Part shown: one piece after another, positions 57,466 through 64,000 of the stretch | Layout of the letters: each line of letters starts with the position of its first letter | Numbering within the stretch: the first letter of the stretch is position 1 | Source of the DNA: Leptolyngbya sp. SIOISBB | GTDB lineage: Bacteria > Cyanobacteriota > Cyanobacteriia > Phormidesmidales > Phormidesmidaceae | Length of the DNA stretch: 64,000 nt | Reading direction: 5' to 3' | Assembly: GCA_010671905.1 (NCBI GenBank) | Contig: JAAHII010000002.1 | Span: forward strand, 1 to 64,000 | Notes under the pieces: model-generated | What the model was told of the DNA's origin: nothing | What the model saw: the letters and a program-made list of their open reading frames with translations, nothing else | Database searches by the model: none | Position numbers and translations under genes: made by a program

Positions 57466-58044
57466 TTAGATAGGGACTCCTTCGACAGGACCAGGCGCAT
57501 AAATCCTTGGCCCTAATGAGGAAGTGTTGTTGGCCATCGCTGTCAGCCCGCCATCAAACGACCGATACTCTAGCGTCCATTGTTCATCTTCGGGCACTTC
57601 AAAGCCAGTGAAGAAAACGTTGTAAACGAGTTCTTCCAGGCGCTCAAGCTCGTGATTAACAATCTCGCACCACCGGTCGCGATTGCTAGGATCGTGAGCC
57701 CGCGACGACCAAAACAAGACCGCCTCAACAAACGGGATGGGCGTCACCACTCGATTATTCACCCAAACTGATTCAGGTACCGACGCTGATGACGATTCCT
57801 GCCGATGAACTAGAAATTCCTGGATCGCAGAGGAAGTAACCCCGCAAACGGCATCGACTTCCCGAACAAAAATGTTGTCGTAGTCAGTCAGACCGGACTC
57901 CGGGTTGTGATAACCAGAATCATGGAGGCGGAAGAACACAATTTCGCGCTCTGCTACCAGCAGTGGCTTGATGTCTTCCTCTTTAACCCTTGGTAGGTGC
58001 GGTAGTTGGAATTGCCCTGTACTCGGTGCGTGGAAGGTGGTCAT
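57466..58044 (-). CDS. Hypothetical protein, 192 aa
   Basis: Start set at ATG 58,044 (MTTFHAPSTG), which has a GAGGG ribosome site. The longer reading to 58,128 would run through promoter module 4. The protein is soluble, acidic and rich in aromatic residues (RDRWCEIVNHELERLEELVY). No motif recognised. It is 25 nt after a -10 box of the shared type, so it belongs to the same regulon as the transfer genes. Confidence 0.6.
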   Translation of the reverse strand: MTTFHAPSTGQFQLPHLPRVKEEDIKPLLVAEREIVFFRLHDSGYHNPESGLTDYDNIFVREVDAVCGVTSSAIQEFLVHRQESSSASVPESVWVNNRVVTPIPFVEAVLFWSSRAHDPSNRDRWCEIVNHELERLEELVYNVFFTGFEVPEDEQWTLEYRSFDGGLTAMANNTSSLGPRIYAPGPVEGVPI

Positions 58045-58069
58045 CTTGATGCCCTCTAGAATCAGATGC

Positions 58070-58101
58070 AGGATACAAGACTGATATCTCTCACATATCG
58101 C
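58070..58101 (-). promoter_or_regulatory. Shared promoter module 4 (192-aa gene)
   Basis: On the minus strand: GATAT-GTGAGA-GATAT, 8 nt, then TATCCT. Confidence 0.7.
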
Positions 58102-58130
58102 AAGCAGCAAAACGCAAAGATCCTTCATGG

Positions 58131-58442
58131 TTATTTGAGCTGAAGCTCTTGCACCACAATCGCTTGCCCTAGCTCTAGTCCCAATCGACTGGCAGCTCCC
58201 CCGGTCATTTCCAATACCGCATCCACCGGCACCTCAGCGCGATACGTGGCGCACTGCCTTCCTGGCAAAGAGCAAGGGGGAGCTGCTTCGACGATTGCAA
58301 CGATCTCTCCCTCTGATAAGAAGACAATGTCCAATGCGATAGGAACATCCTTCATCCAAATCTCGGGTGTCCTAGCCTGCTCCAACGGAAAAAACATGCC
58401 GTGGTTGGGCGCGAGCGACTCCCGAAACTGCAACCCTTTCAC
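58131..58442 (-). CDS. DUF192 family protein, 103 aa, no signal peptide
   Basis: Core of the DUF192 family: GLQFRESLAPNHGMFFPLEQ, then PEIWMKDVPIALDIVFLSEG, and a VPVDAVLEMTGGAASRLGLE tail. The conserved Trp-Met-Lys is present. Relatives usually carry an export signal. Here an in-frame TAG directly precedes the GTG start, so the protein cannot extend upstream and would stay in the cytoplasm. It precedes module 4, so it does not share that promoter. Function of the family is unclear. Confidence 0.8.
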   Translation of the reverse strand: MKGLQFRESLAPNHGMFFPLEQARTPEIWMKDVPIALDIVFLSEGEIVAIVEAAPPCSLPGRQCATYRAEVPVDAVLEMTGGAASRLGLELGQAIVVQELQLK

Positions 58443-58500
58443 CTAACAATAGGATCGTGACGGACAGGCGTCGTTTTGAGCGCATCATTGACTCCCATTC

Positions 58501-59691
58501 TTAAAGTTCGAGTGGCGATCGCCCAACTTCCAATTGCCGTTGCCGCCGCTGGCGGTGCTTCTGCTCTGGCGTTTGTTGATGCTGCCAGACTTCCATCTGT
58601 TGATGCGCCAACTGCTGAGCATAGGCCACTTCCTCGCGCTGTCCGAATTCATGCCTCATTTCCCGCGCTGTCTCGCCCTGCCGGACAATTTCTACAATCT
58701 CTCGTTCGGAATAGCCTGCCGAGATCGCTTCTCTCGCCACGACTCGATCGCACTCTGGTCCCGGTTCAGTGATCGTTGAGTGAGCATACTGCTCATACAG
58801 TTCTCGTAGCCTCCGCTGATACTCCGCATAGTCATCGAGTTTTTGCTGACATTCGGCAGAACTAGCATTCGCCACTTGCTGCAAAGTATTGTCCTGAGCG
58901 GTGTCGTAATAAATAGAGTGATATTTTTGAAGCCCCTCAAAGGAGTAGGCCCGTCCCAAACGCCGCCCGGCAAAAGCAGAGCCATCAAGCCCAAAGCTGA
59001 TGCCAGTATAGCGATCGCTCCCACGCCGGAGGCGGATATCAATGTCCTGGGCCTTGAGTCGGGTGACCAGTAGTGCCATGGTGGGCTTATCAGCGATGGC
59101 AGTGTCGATCTCGGCCCACAGCTTTTCCTTGGGCAAAACCTCGCCCGTGCGTTCTTTCCGTCTGGCCTCTCCAGTGGTTAGGTTCTTCTGTTCAGTGATG
59201 GGCCGTGTCGGACAGGCAACTAAGCCAAACCGTTCTTCTAGCGATCGCTCTACTTGTCGAATCCGCAACTTGCTGAAACTATCGCTAACCCATTCATTGG
59301 CGGTGTTGACCGTGGCTGTAACGATATGCCAATGCTGCACCCCACGTTTATGTTCTTGGTCATGGTGCTGCACCGCGAAATAGGCACAGCGCTCATGCCC
59401 CATTTCTGAGAGTAGTTGCCGCGATACTGCACCCATCTGCCTCTGAGTTAATTGTTCTCCCGGAGTCAGGCTAACTGAGTAATGAGCGGCAATTTTCTGC
59501 ACAGGTTTACGCCTGGGAGCCTCAGCACTCCACTCCAATTCTCGCGTCAGCTCCTCTACGGTTTGGCCCATCATGTTAGAGGCCAGAATCGCATCCGCAG
59601 TCGATTGCTGGGAGCTCAATTGCTTCTCGGGGTTGAGCACATAGGCACAGAGACTATGAGCGTCACTTCCTTTAGTCACCTTGACAAGCAT
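58501..59691 (-). CDS. Relaxase (mobilisation nuclease), 396 aa
   Basis: Relaxase domain in the first ~250 residues. The metal-binding three-His motif is HHDQEHKRGVQHWH; a candidate catalytic Tyr is in CAYVLN at about residue 17; LTPGEQLTQRQM and QVERSLEERFGL follow. This domain matches the PF03432-type relaxases (MOBP/MOBV group; exact class not decided). The C-terminal region is Gln- and Arg-rich. The enzyme would nick oriT and pilot the strand into the T4SS. It lies 2 bp from the MobC-like gene. Confidence 0.88.
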   Translation of the reverse strand: MLVKVTKGSDAHSLCAYVLNPEKQLSSQQSTADAILASNMMGQTVEELTRELEWSAEAPRRKPVQKIAAHYSVSLTPGEQLTQRQMGAVSRQLLSEMGHERCAYFAVQHHDQEHKRGVQHWHIVTATVNTANEWVSDSFSKLRIRQVERSLEERFGLVACPTRPITEQKNLTTGEARRKERTGEVLPKEKLWAEIDTAIADKPTMALLVTRLKAQDIDIRLRRGSDRYTGISFGLDGSAFAGRRLGRAYSFEGLQKYHSIYYDTAQDNTLQQVANASSAECQQKLDDYAEYQRRLRELYEQYAHSTITEPGPECDRVVAREAISAGYSEREIVEIVRQGETAREMRHEFGQREEVAYAQQLAHQQMEVWQHQQTPEQKHRQRRQRQLEVGRSPLEL

Positions 59692-59693
59692 GG

Positions 59694-60083
59694 TTAAGAG
59701 TTTGATTCCGCTAATGGGGACAATTTGTTTTCCCCGACCGCCTCATGGAGCTGCTGCAAAATTTCCTGAATCGAAATGCGCTGCTCCATGACGGCCTGCC
59801 GCTGCAACACTCTCATCGCATCGCGCAAAGCAGAGAGCTGATGGATAAATTTGTCTGGCACTTGGCCTGCCGCTTCATCCACCAAAACACCCAGCGCCTC
59901 ATTTAAAATTGCCCCCAATGCGTAGAACTGACGGCAGGTTGGATCATCACTACCGATGTCAGCCAGCGCTAATTCTTTTAGATAAGCCGATGGTTGCCTT
60001 TTCGAGCGACCCTGAATCGCCCCTATTTCTTCTGGGGTAAAGGTCACCGTCACTCGCGGGGGTCTTGAACTTGTAGTGGCCAT
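59694..60083 (-). CDS. MobC-like relaxase accessory protein, 129 aa
   Basis: The N-terminus (VTVTFTPEEIGAIQGRSKRQ, then PSAYLKELALADI) has the beta-strand and two-helix pattern of a ribbon-helix-helix DNA-binding protein. The rest is helical (LNEALGVLVDEAAG, LRDAMRVLQRQAVMEQRISI). Directly upstream of the relaxase and co-transcribed, as for MobC. It would bind oriT and help the relaxase open it; oriT is therefore expected in 60,084-60,340. Confidence 0.75.
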   Translation of the reverse strand: MATTSSRPPRVTVTFTPEEIGAIQGRSKRQPSAYLKELALADIGSDDPTCRQFYALGAILNEALGVLVDEAAGQVPDKFIHQLSALRDAMRVLQRQAVMEQRISIQEILQQLHEAVGENKLSPLAESNS

Positions 60084-60303
60084 ATTCCCTCACCTCATAA
60101 GGTTTGCCAAAAATGCAAAACGCGACCGACCCCAGTGGGGCGATCGCGCAAACCAGAGAAGTGCTGATGAATCGAAGGAGTGGTGTGAAGTTGCAGATGT
60201 TTTTCTTGTAGCCTATCTACCCTGGCTTAGCCAATCCATTTCACAAACAGCAATAGTTGGTCTCTAGAATCATCCACATTTTTTTACAAAAAAACCTGTG
60301 ATT
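60084..60303. other. Intergenic region, expected site of oriT
   Basis: By comparison with other mob loci the nick site should lie just upstream of mobC. I see no well-known nick core. A HIP1 site at 60,140 and a purine-rich stretch are the only marks. Promoter of the mob genes must also be here. Confidence 0.35.
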
Positions 60304-60335
60304 GCGATATGTGAGAGATATCTGCCCGCTACGAT
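60304..60335 (+). promoter_or_regulatory. Shared promoter module 5 (toward the 12-bp array)
   Basis: On the plus strand: GATAT-GTGAGA-GATAT, 8 nt, then TACGAT. Orientation is reversed relative to the other four, and so is the gene direction downstream. Predicted start of transcription is near 60,342. Confidence 0.75.
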
Positions 60336-60343
60336 GCCCACCA

Positions 60344-60442
60344 ATGCCAAAAGCGATCGCCGCTGATGATGATTTTGAAGCGTTGTTCGTTGCAGATGGC
60401 GCAGACCCAGAACAGCGATCGCTCTCGGCTTCACGCTCATAG
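60344..60442 (+). CDS. Possible micro-ORF, 32 aa
   Basis: MPKAIAADDDFEALFVADGA, then DPEQRSLSASRS. Starts at or next to the predicted transcript start, so it would be nearly leaderless; no ribosome site. Its stop overlaps the ribosome site of the next micro-ORF. Low support. Confidence 0.3.
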   Translation: MPKAIAADDDFEALFVADGADPEQRSLSASRS

Positions 60443-60451
60443 AGGAACGAT

Positions 60452-60547
60452 ATGGATACAACCATTGAACGAGTCAGCAGCTACCGTCAGCATCCAGAGT
60501 TTCAGCCCAACAGGCTGGCACAACTCAACGAGATCGATCCGGAGTGA
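60452..60547 (+). CDS. Possible micro-ORF, 31 aa
   Basis: MDTTIERVSSYRQHPEFQPN, then RLAQLNEIDPE, with AGAGGA six bases before the ATG. It directly precedes the 12-bp array and is placed behind module 5. The sequence looks protein-like but is too short to classify. Confidence 0.45.
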   Translation: MDTTIERVSSYRQHPEFQPNRLAQLNEIDPE

Positions 60548-60600
60548 GCGCGATCGACAACTGCCACAACTTGCAATCACGGAAATTGCAATGAAACAGT

Positions 60601-61108
60601 CAGGTTGATGAGCAGGGGAAATGTCAGGTCGCAGGGCAGGTCACTGGTGAGGACCGCAGTTAGGGGAAACAGCAGAGATTTCGTCAGCTTTCAAGTCAGG
60701 TCAGTAGATAGGTGGGTTGTCATGCTCAGCAACAAGGCCATCGTCAGGTTGATGAGCAGCCCTGCGGCAAGGAAATTTGTCAGGCCAAATAGCAGTTGTG
60801 CTGTCAGGGAGATGAGCAGGTTGACTGCCAGGTGATCCTGCAGTTCAAGAGGAAGGGATATCGTCAGGCCGTTTTCCAGGCAGTGAGTGAGGAGACGGGG
60901 CAGGTGAATGATCAGAAGAAAAATCAGATTTTGGGTGAGGCATATTGTCAGGTTCTAAGGCATCGCAGTGGTGAAGATATCTGTCAGGAAAATTAGCAGC
61001 AAGTGCGTCAGGTCTCGATACAGGCTGATTATGAGACAGGAAGGTAGGGATATTCGCAGGTATTCATCCAGGTGTAGAAGCAGGTTAGTAGTCAGCAATT
61101 TATGCAGG
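60601..61108. repeat. Array of 43 sites spaced exactly 12 bp (CAGG-type beat)
   Basis: Starting at 60,601 every twelfth position opens a CAGG-like tetramer. By hand count 43 consecutive positions have A as second base, 39 have G as third, 30 read CAG and 21 read CAGG. Stronger units form a 24-bp pattern (GTCAGGTTGATGAG then CAGG) at 60,599, 60,743 and, with one change, 60,803. In the register where CAG is a codon there are several in-frame TAG stops (60,661; 60,709; 60,790; 60,994; 61,045), so it is not a gene. It ends right at the ribosome site of the gene at 61,123. Candidate centromere or other multi-site protein-binding array for the HTH/ParA pair that follows. Confidence 0.85.
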
Positions 61109-61122
61109 CCGAGGGTTAGCTC

Positions 61123-61731
61123 ATGAGTGATGTTGATTTACGCAGACTATTTAGTGAGAAGGCTGACAGCCTACCTGAAGATGCAGCACTAGAGATTTCG
61201 GCGATAGAGGCTGTTAGACAGTGTCTTCCAGCTATCCGTAAGGCCAAAAAAAAGAAAATGTCTTGGGAGACTGTCGCCACAATTGTTAGAGACATTGTGC
61301 AGGAGTCGCATGGAGTAGAACTTCGCCTCACCGGCAATACGGTTCGTTACTACTACTACCAGCTCACGCAGAAAAAAAAGCGAGCACACTCTACCGCTGC
61401 ATCTCCCAAACCGCGATCGCGTTCCACCTCCACCACATCTCGAAAATCTAGCGCCCCTGTCCCCGTTACAACGACGCCTCAACCCACCCAGCCTTCGGTC
61501 CCCGCCGTAACGTCAGTGCCGGAACCAGTACCGGAACCTGTGGCGCGATCGCCAGCAGTAGCACCGGAACCAGAACCCGTGATCTCGTCTGTTGTTGATG
61601 AATCACCCATCCCTGAAACCCAGCAGGCAGCACCAACGGAAGAACTGCACCCCAATCGCTTTCGAGATCGTTTCAAGAAGGTCACGAATCCCAGAACGAC
61701 GACGGGATATGAACACTGTAAATCTCTATGA
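61123..61731 (+). CDS. HTH-type DNA-binding protein with Pro-rich tail, 202 aa
   Basis: Residues 25-85 (AIEAVRQCLPAIRKAKKKKM, then SWETVATIVRDIVQ, LTGNTVRYYYYQLTQKKKR) form a helical domain with the look of a helix-turn-helix found in mobilisation and partition proteins. Residues 90-180 are Ser/Pro/Glu-rich and unstructured. The tail is basic. The GAGGG ribosome site overlaps the end of the 12-bp array. It overlaps the ParA-like gene by four bases (ATGA). I infer that it binds the array and contacts the ATPase. Confidence 0.65.
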   Translation: MSDVDLRRLFSEKADSLPEDAALEISAIEAVRQCLPAIRKAKKKKMSWETVATIVRDIVQESHGVELRLTGNTVRYYYYQLTQKKKRAHSTAASPKPRSRSTSTTSRKSSAPVPVTTTPQPTQPSVPAVTSVPEPVPEPVARSPAVAPEPEPVISSVVDESPIPETQQAAPTEELHPNRFRDRFKKVTNPRTTTGYEHCKSL

Positions 61732-62528
61732 GGAATCAACTCATGACTAACTCAACTCAACGCAAACGTGCCGTCATGCTTGTTCCTGGTAAGGGGGGCA
61801 CAGGCAAAACTTTATTTGCCCGGTTGCTCTATTACGCCCTGGTCGAAGCCGGAGTCAAGGTCATTGGGTTCGACTCAGATACCGAAAACCCAGAGCTGGC
61901 TAACTATCACTCCCAGCAAAAATATCAGGTCTACAAAGGCAACCTCCTAGAAATTGAAGGCTCCCACAAGCTGCTGGAAATGCTGGAGAAAAAGAAGCCG
62001 GATTTGGCTCTGATTGATATGCCAGCGGCCAGCGGACATCAGACCCGCGATCGCATGGAACACTTTAACCTGCTAGATCTGAGTGAAGACAAGGAGATGC
62101 CGTATCGCTTCACCTTTGTCTGTGTTTTGGATATTGGTGCCCCCTCAGTTCACTCCTTCAAAGATGTGATGGCTTTCTGCGGCGATCGCGCTGACTATGT
62201 AGCTGTCCGTAATCAATTTTGGGAAGACGGCAGCAGTTCAGAAGAGAGTAGTTTTGCAATTTGGGAGCAATCAGATGCCTACAAACTATTTGAGTCACTG
62301 AAGGGCATCGAGATTGCCATGCCTGCTTTAGATCGGCTGACCTTTCAAGAGATGCATCCCAGCACGAATTTCTTTGATGTTGCCAAGTTGTCGGTCGGCC
62401 ATCGGCTGATCACGCAGTCGTTTTTGCGGCGAGGGGTAGCTGAGTTGAACTATGCAGCCTCCTATTTGGGGCTACCTCAGCCCAAGGCTGAGCCGCAACC
62501 CGTGACTCGCGCAACAGAGGCGGCATGA
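61728..62528 (+). CDS. ParA/MinD-like ATPase, 266 aa
   Basis: Deviant Walker A PGKGGTGKT at about 20-28 and Walker B-like LALIDMPAASG near 96-106. Similar to the TraL/MobD group of ParA-type ATPases that accompany plasmid transfer genes, as well as to partition ATPases; sequence alone does not decide. The first ATG may be internal: ATG 61,743 (MTNSTQRKRAVML) is also possible. Overlaps by four bases with both neighbours, so three genes form one unit. Confidence 0.8.
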   Translation: MRNQLMTNSTQRKRAVMLVPGKGGTGKTLFARLLYYALVEAGVKVIGFDSDTENPELANYHSQQKYQVYKGNLLEIEGSHKLLEMLEKKKPDLALIDMPAASGHQTRDRMEHFNLLDLSEDKEMPYRFTFVCVLDIGAPSVHSFKDVMAFCGDRADYVAVRNQFWEDGSSSEESSFAIWEQSDAYKLFESLKGIEIAMPALDRLTFQEMHPSTNFFDVAKLSVGHRLITQSFLRRGVAELNYAASYLGLPQPKAEPQPVTRATEAA

Positions 62529-63352
62529 GCAACAATTCGATGAATGGTTCCGACCGGCAGGTTCCCGGTCGGAACACCTCAAAACGAGAACTATCACTGC
62601 CAGAGGACTCACTCATCCACGCCATTGGTGATGTCGGGCAAACTGTCGATCGGCTGCAAATTAGTGTTGAACGGCAAATTCGAGAACTCACGGAGTATGT
62701 CAACCAATGCGAGAGGAATCACCAGGAGGACATGGGCCATTGGCGGACAGTGACGGAGGAGTTGGCCCAACTCCTCCACATCAAAACGCAAGCGACCCAA
62801 GAGGTGAGCAACAGTTACATGAGACTCGCCGAACACTTGGCGAAATTCAACAACTACTTACTGATGTCCGAGTCAACATTGAGCAAGGTCGAGCAGCCTT
62901 TGCTCAGTTTGTCGAAAGCACTCCCCAGCTTGAGCGATGCTTCAGTGCTAGAACCGTCAGGGATGAGTTCATTGCAGATGCAGGAAGTCTTGCAGGCGAT
63001 CGCGGAGGTCCAAACCGCCATCCAGCAGATGCAGGAGGGCATGAAGCAGACCTTACGCCAGATACACCAAGGCGGAATCGCGTTCAGCCAGCCCAAAAAA
63101 GAAACGTCGATTTGGACTGACTTGGCGAACTGGAAAGCGGGAATGTTCTGGTTTGGAATGGGCTCACTATTCGTCGCCGGGATGATGTTTGTGGTGTTTC
63201 GCGGCAGTGGCTTTCAACAGGCGATGAGGGCCATGCAGTTACAGGGCGGAATGGTCGATGCCCGCCTGGAGCGAATTGAAATCTGGCTCGGCATCGAGGG
63301 AGTTGACGATGAAACCCCAGAATTTGAAGACCAACCCATGCCTGAAGAATAA
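62525..63352 (+). CDS. Coiled-coil membrane-anchored protein, 275 aa
   Basis: Long helical region at about 35-190 (VDRLQISVERQIRELTEYVN, LRQIHQGG) then one membrane span at about 211-233 (FWFGMGSLFVAGMMFVVF), and an acidic C-terminus. The overlap with the ParA-like gene suggests a shared complex. It could anchor a relaxosome or partition complex to the membrane. Family not recognised. Confidence 0.65.
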   Translation: MSNNSMNGSDRQVPGRNTSKRELSLPEDSLIHAIGDVGQTVDRLQISVERQIRELTEYVNQCERNHQEDMGHWRTVTEELAQLLHIKTQATQEVSNSYMRLAEHLAKFNNYLLMSESTLSKVEQPLLSLSKALPSLSDASVLEPSGMSSLQMQEVLQAIAEVQTAIQQMQEGMKQTLRQIHQGGIAFSQPKKETSIWTDLANWKAGMFWFGMGSLFVAGMMFVVFRGSGFQQAMRAMQLQGGMVDARLERIEIWLGIEGVDDETPEFEDQPMPEE

Positions 63353-63497
63353 TCGAGGGCTCCGGCATGGAGTGATAAACCTTCTCTGGCTCTGCTGGAT
63401 CGTGATCGAGCTGCCGTTGGCGCTACTCTACGACCTACTCGTGATCATCACAGCCACAAAGGATAGCAGAGTCCATCAATCAAAGCCTCAAAATTAG
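63309..63497 (+). CDS. Small membrane protein, 62 aa
   Basis: ATG 63,309 (MKPQNLKTNPCLKNNRGLRH) lies inside the 3' end of the previous gene and has GGGAG about eight bases upstream; the longer reading is less likely. One membrane span (INLLWLCWIVIELPLALLYD). No family recognised. Confidence 0.5.
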   Translation: MKPQNLKTNPCLKNNRGLRHGVINLLWLCWIVIELPLALLYDLLVIITATKDSRVHQSKPQN

Positions 63498-63533
63498 ACT
63501 CCGCACAGATATCTGTTCGGAGTCCAGGGAGAA

Positions 63534-63701
63534 TCATATGAGGGGGACAAGGAGTATCCATCCAGGTACAGAGGTGAATAGGATGAGCGCGATCAGCACC
63601 CAGCCGAAGGGACTCAGCATAAGGATGGCCGCAATTTCCATGAGGTCGCCGAGGAATTCAGCATCCTCATTAACTTCACAATTGCAATATTCACAACACA
63701 T
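63534..63701 (-). CDS. Small Cys-rich membrane protein, 55 aa
   Basis: ATG 63,701 (MCCEYCNCEVNEDAEF) has an AGG ribosome site eight bases upstream. The N-terminus has a CCEYCNC cluster, which could bind metal. Two hydrophobic segments follow (MEIAAILMLSPFGWVLIALI; LFTSVPGWILLVPLI). Converges with the previous gene. Confidence 0.55.
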   Translation of the reverse strand: MCCEYCNCEVNEDAEFLGDLMEIAAILMLSPFGWVLIALILFTSVPGWILLVPLI

Positions 63702-63766
63702 AGCTAAACCTTTTTGAGGTTGGTCATTACAGCAAGGCGTAAGCCTGGTCAGCGGTGATGACAGTA

Positions 63767-64000
63767 TTATTCTTGCTCCCAAACGCTAGGGTCAGGAGGC
63801 ACTATTTCAGCAAAAGAAAGCTCATCGATCGGATCTTCAATCTGAAGGATTACAGGGCTCCACATGGATTCGTCACTCTGCGCTTCATAACGACAGCCGA
63901 TCTTGAGCATCGCCCACGCTCTGCCAACTGACATCAAAGTATCAGCATCAATTAGTTCAGGTTTATTGAGCGCCGCCTCACACCTTGCGATCAAATCATC
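63767..64000 (-). CDS. Hypothetical protein, partial at window edge
   Basis: Open to the end of the window. The visible 78 residues are soluble and acidic (LIARCEAALNKPELIDADTL, then ELSFAEIVPPDPSVWEQE). A TTG at 63,994 is not needed as the start, since the frame continues upstream beyond the window. Family not recognised. Confidence 0.5.
   Translation of the reverse strand, partial: DDLIARCEAALNKPELIDADTLMSVGRAWAMLKIGCRYEAQSDESMWSPVILQIEDPIDELSFAEIVPPDPSVWEQE

Noticed and set aside
60605-60996. Open frames inside the 12-bp array, including a Gln-rich frame with a four-residue beat
   Set aside because: The four-residue beat is a by-product of the 12-bp spacing. The frame in register holds several TAG stops and no frame is open through the array.

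Overview
The window reads as part of a large conjugative plasmid, or a plasmid-like integrated element, from a cyanobacterium. The HIP1 octamer GCGATCGC is very frequent. Several products belong to families common in cyanobacteria: DUF2887/DUF4351 nuclease-like proteins, pentapeptide-repeat proteins with coiled-coil tails, and a cyanobacterial-style type IV secretion system (T4SS). No chromosomal housekeeping genes, rRNA, tRNA, CRISPR array or replication initiator was recognised.

Layout. (1) 1-9,902 is an inverted copy of about 10,913-20,937. The right arm keeps most genes open: two hypothetical proteins, an MT-A70 methyltransferase, a pentapeptide protein, a DUF2887 protein, a zinc-ribbon peptide, an SNase-Excalibur protein and a DUF6788-like protein. 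The left arm carries the same genes broken by many small indels. A spacer of about 1 kb separates the arms. An assembly or sequencing artefact is the simplest explanation. (2) 20.5-25.3 kb is a graveyard: a plasmid coiled-coil gene cut by an IS6-type element, then an IS21-type element with a broken istA and an intact istB. (3) 25.4-54.9 kb, all on the minus strand, is the transfer region. From upstream to downstream it encodes a VirB2-like pilin, VirB3-, VirB4-, VirB5-like (tandem-repeat), VirB6-, VirB8-, VirB10- and VirB9-like proteins, a periplasmic scaffold-like protein, a VirD4-type coupling ATPase, lipoproteins, and a GH19/NlpC-type peptidoglycan hydrolase. It ends with a 2,560-residue methylase-helicase resembling phage P1 DarB and an SF2 helicase. 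(4) 55-60 kb holds a divergent OmpR-like regulator, a signal peptidase, small accessory genes, a relaxase and a MobC-like protein. (5) 60.3-63.5 kb on the plus strand holds two tiny ORFs, a 0.5-kb array with an exact 12-bp beat, then an HTH-type protein, a ParA-like ATPase and a membrane coiled-coil protein.

How the parts fit. Five promoters share the layout GATAT-N6-GATAT-N8-TANNNT. The 11-bp direct repeat sits where a -35 box would be, as expected for an OmpR/PhoB-type activator, and the only such regulator in the window (55,257-56,123) is the natural candidate. These promoters drive the T4SS operon, the peptidoglycan-hydrolase operon, the signal-peptidase operon, a 192-residue protein and the transcript entering the 12-bp array. 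I infer a coordinated transfer regulon in which relaxase and MobC process DNA, VirD4 couples it to the T4SS, and the methylase-helicase may protect DNA in the recipient.

The three observations most worth following are the 12-bp array, the shared promoter module, and a 175-residue gene nested in another frame inside the methylase-helicase gene.
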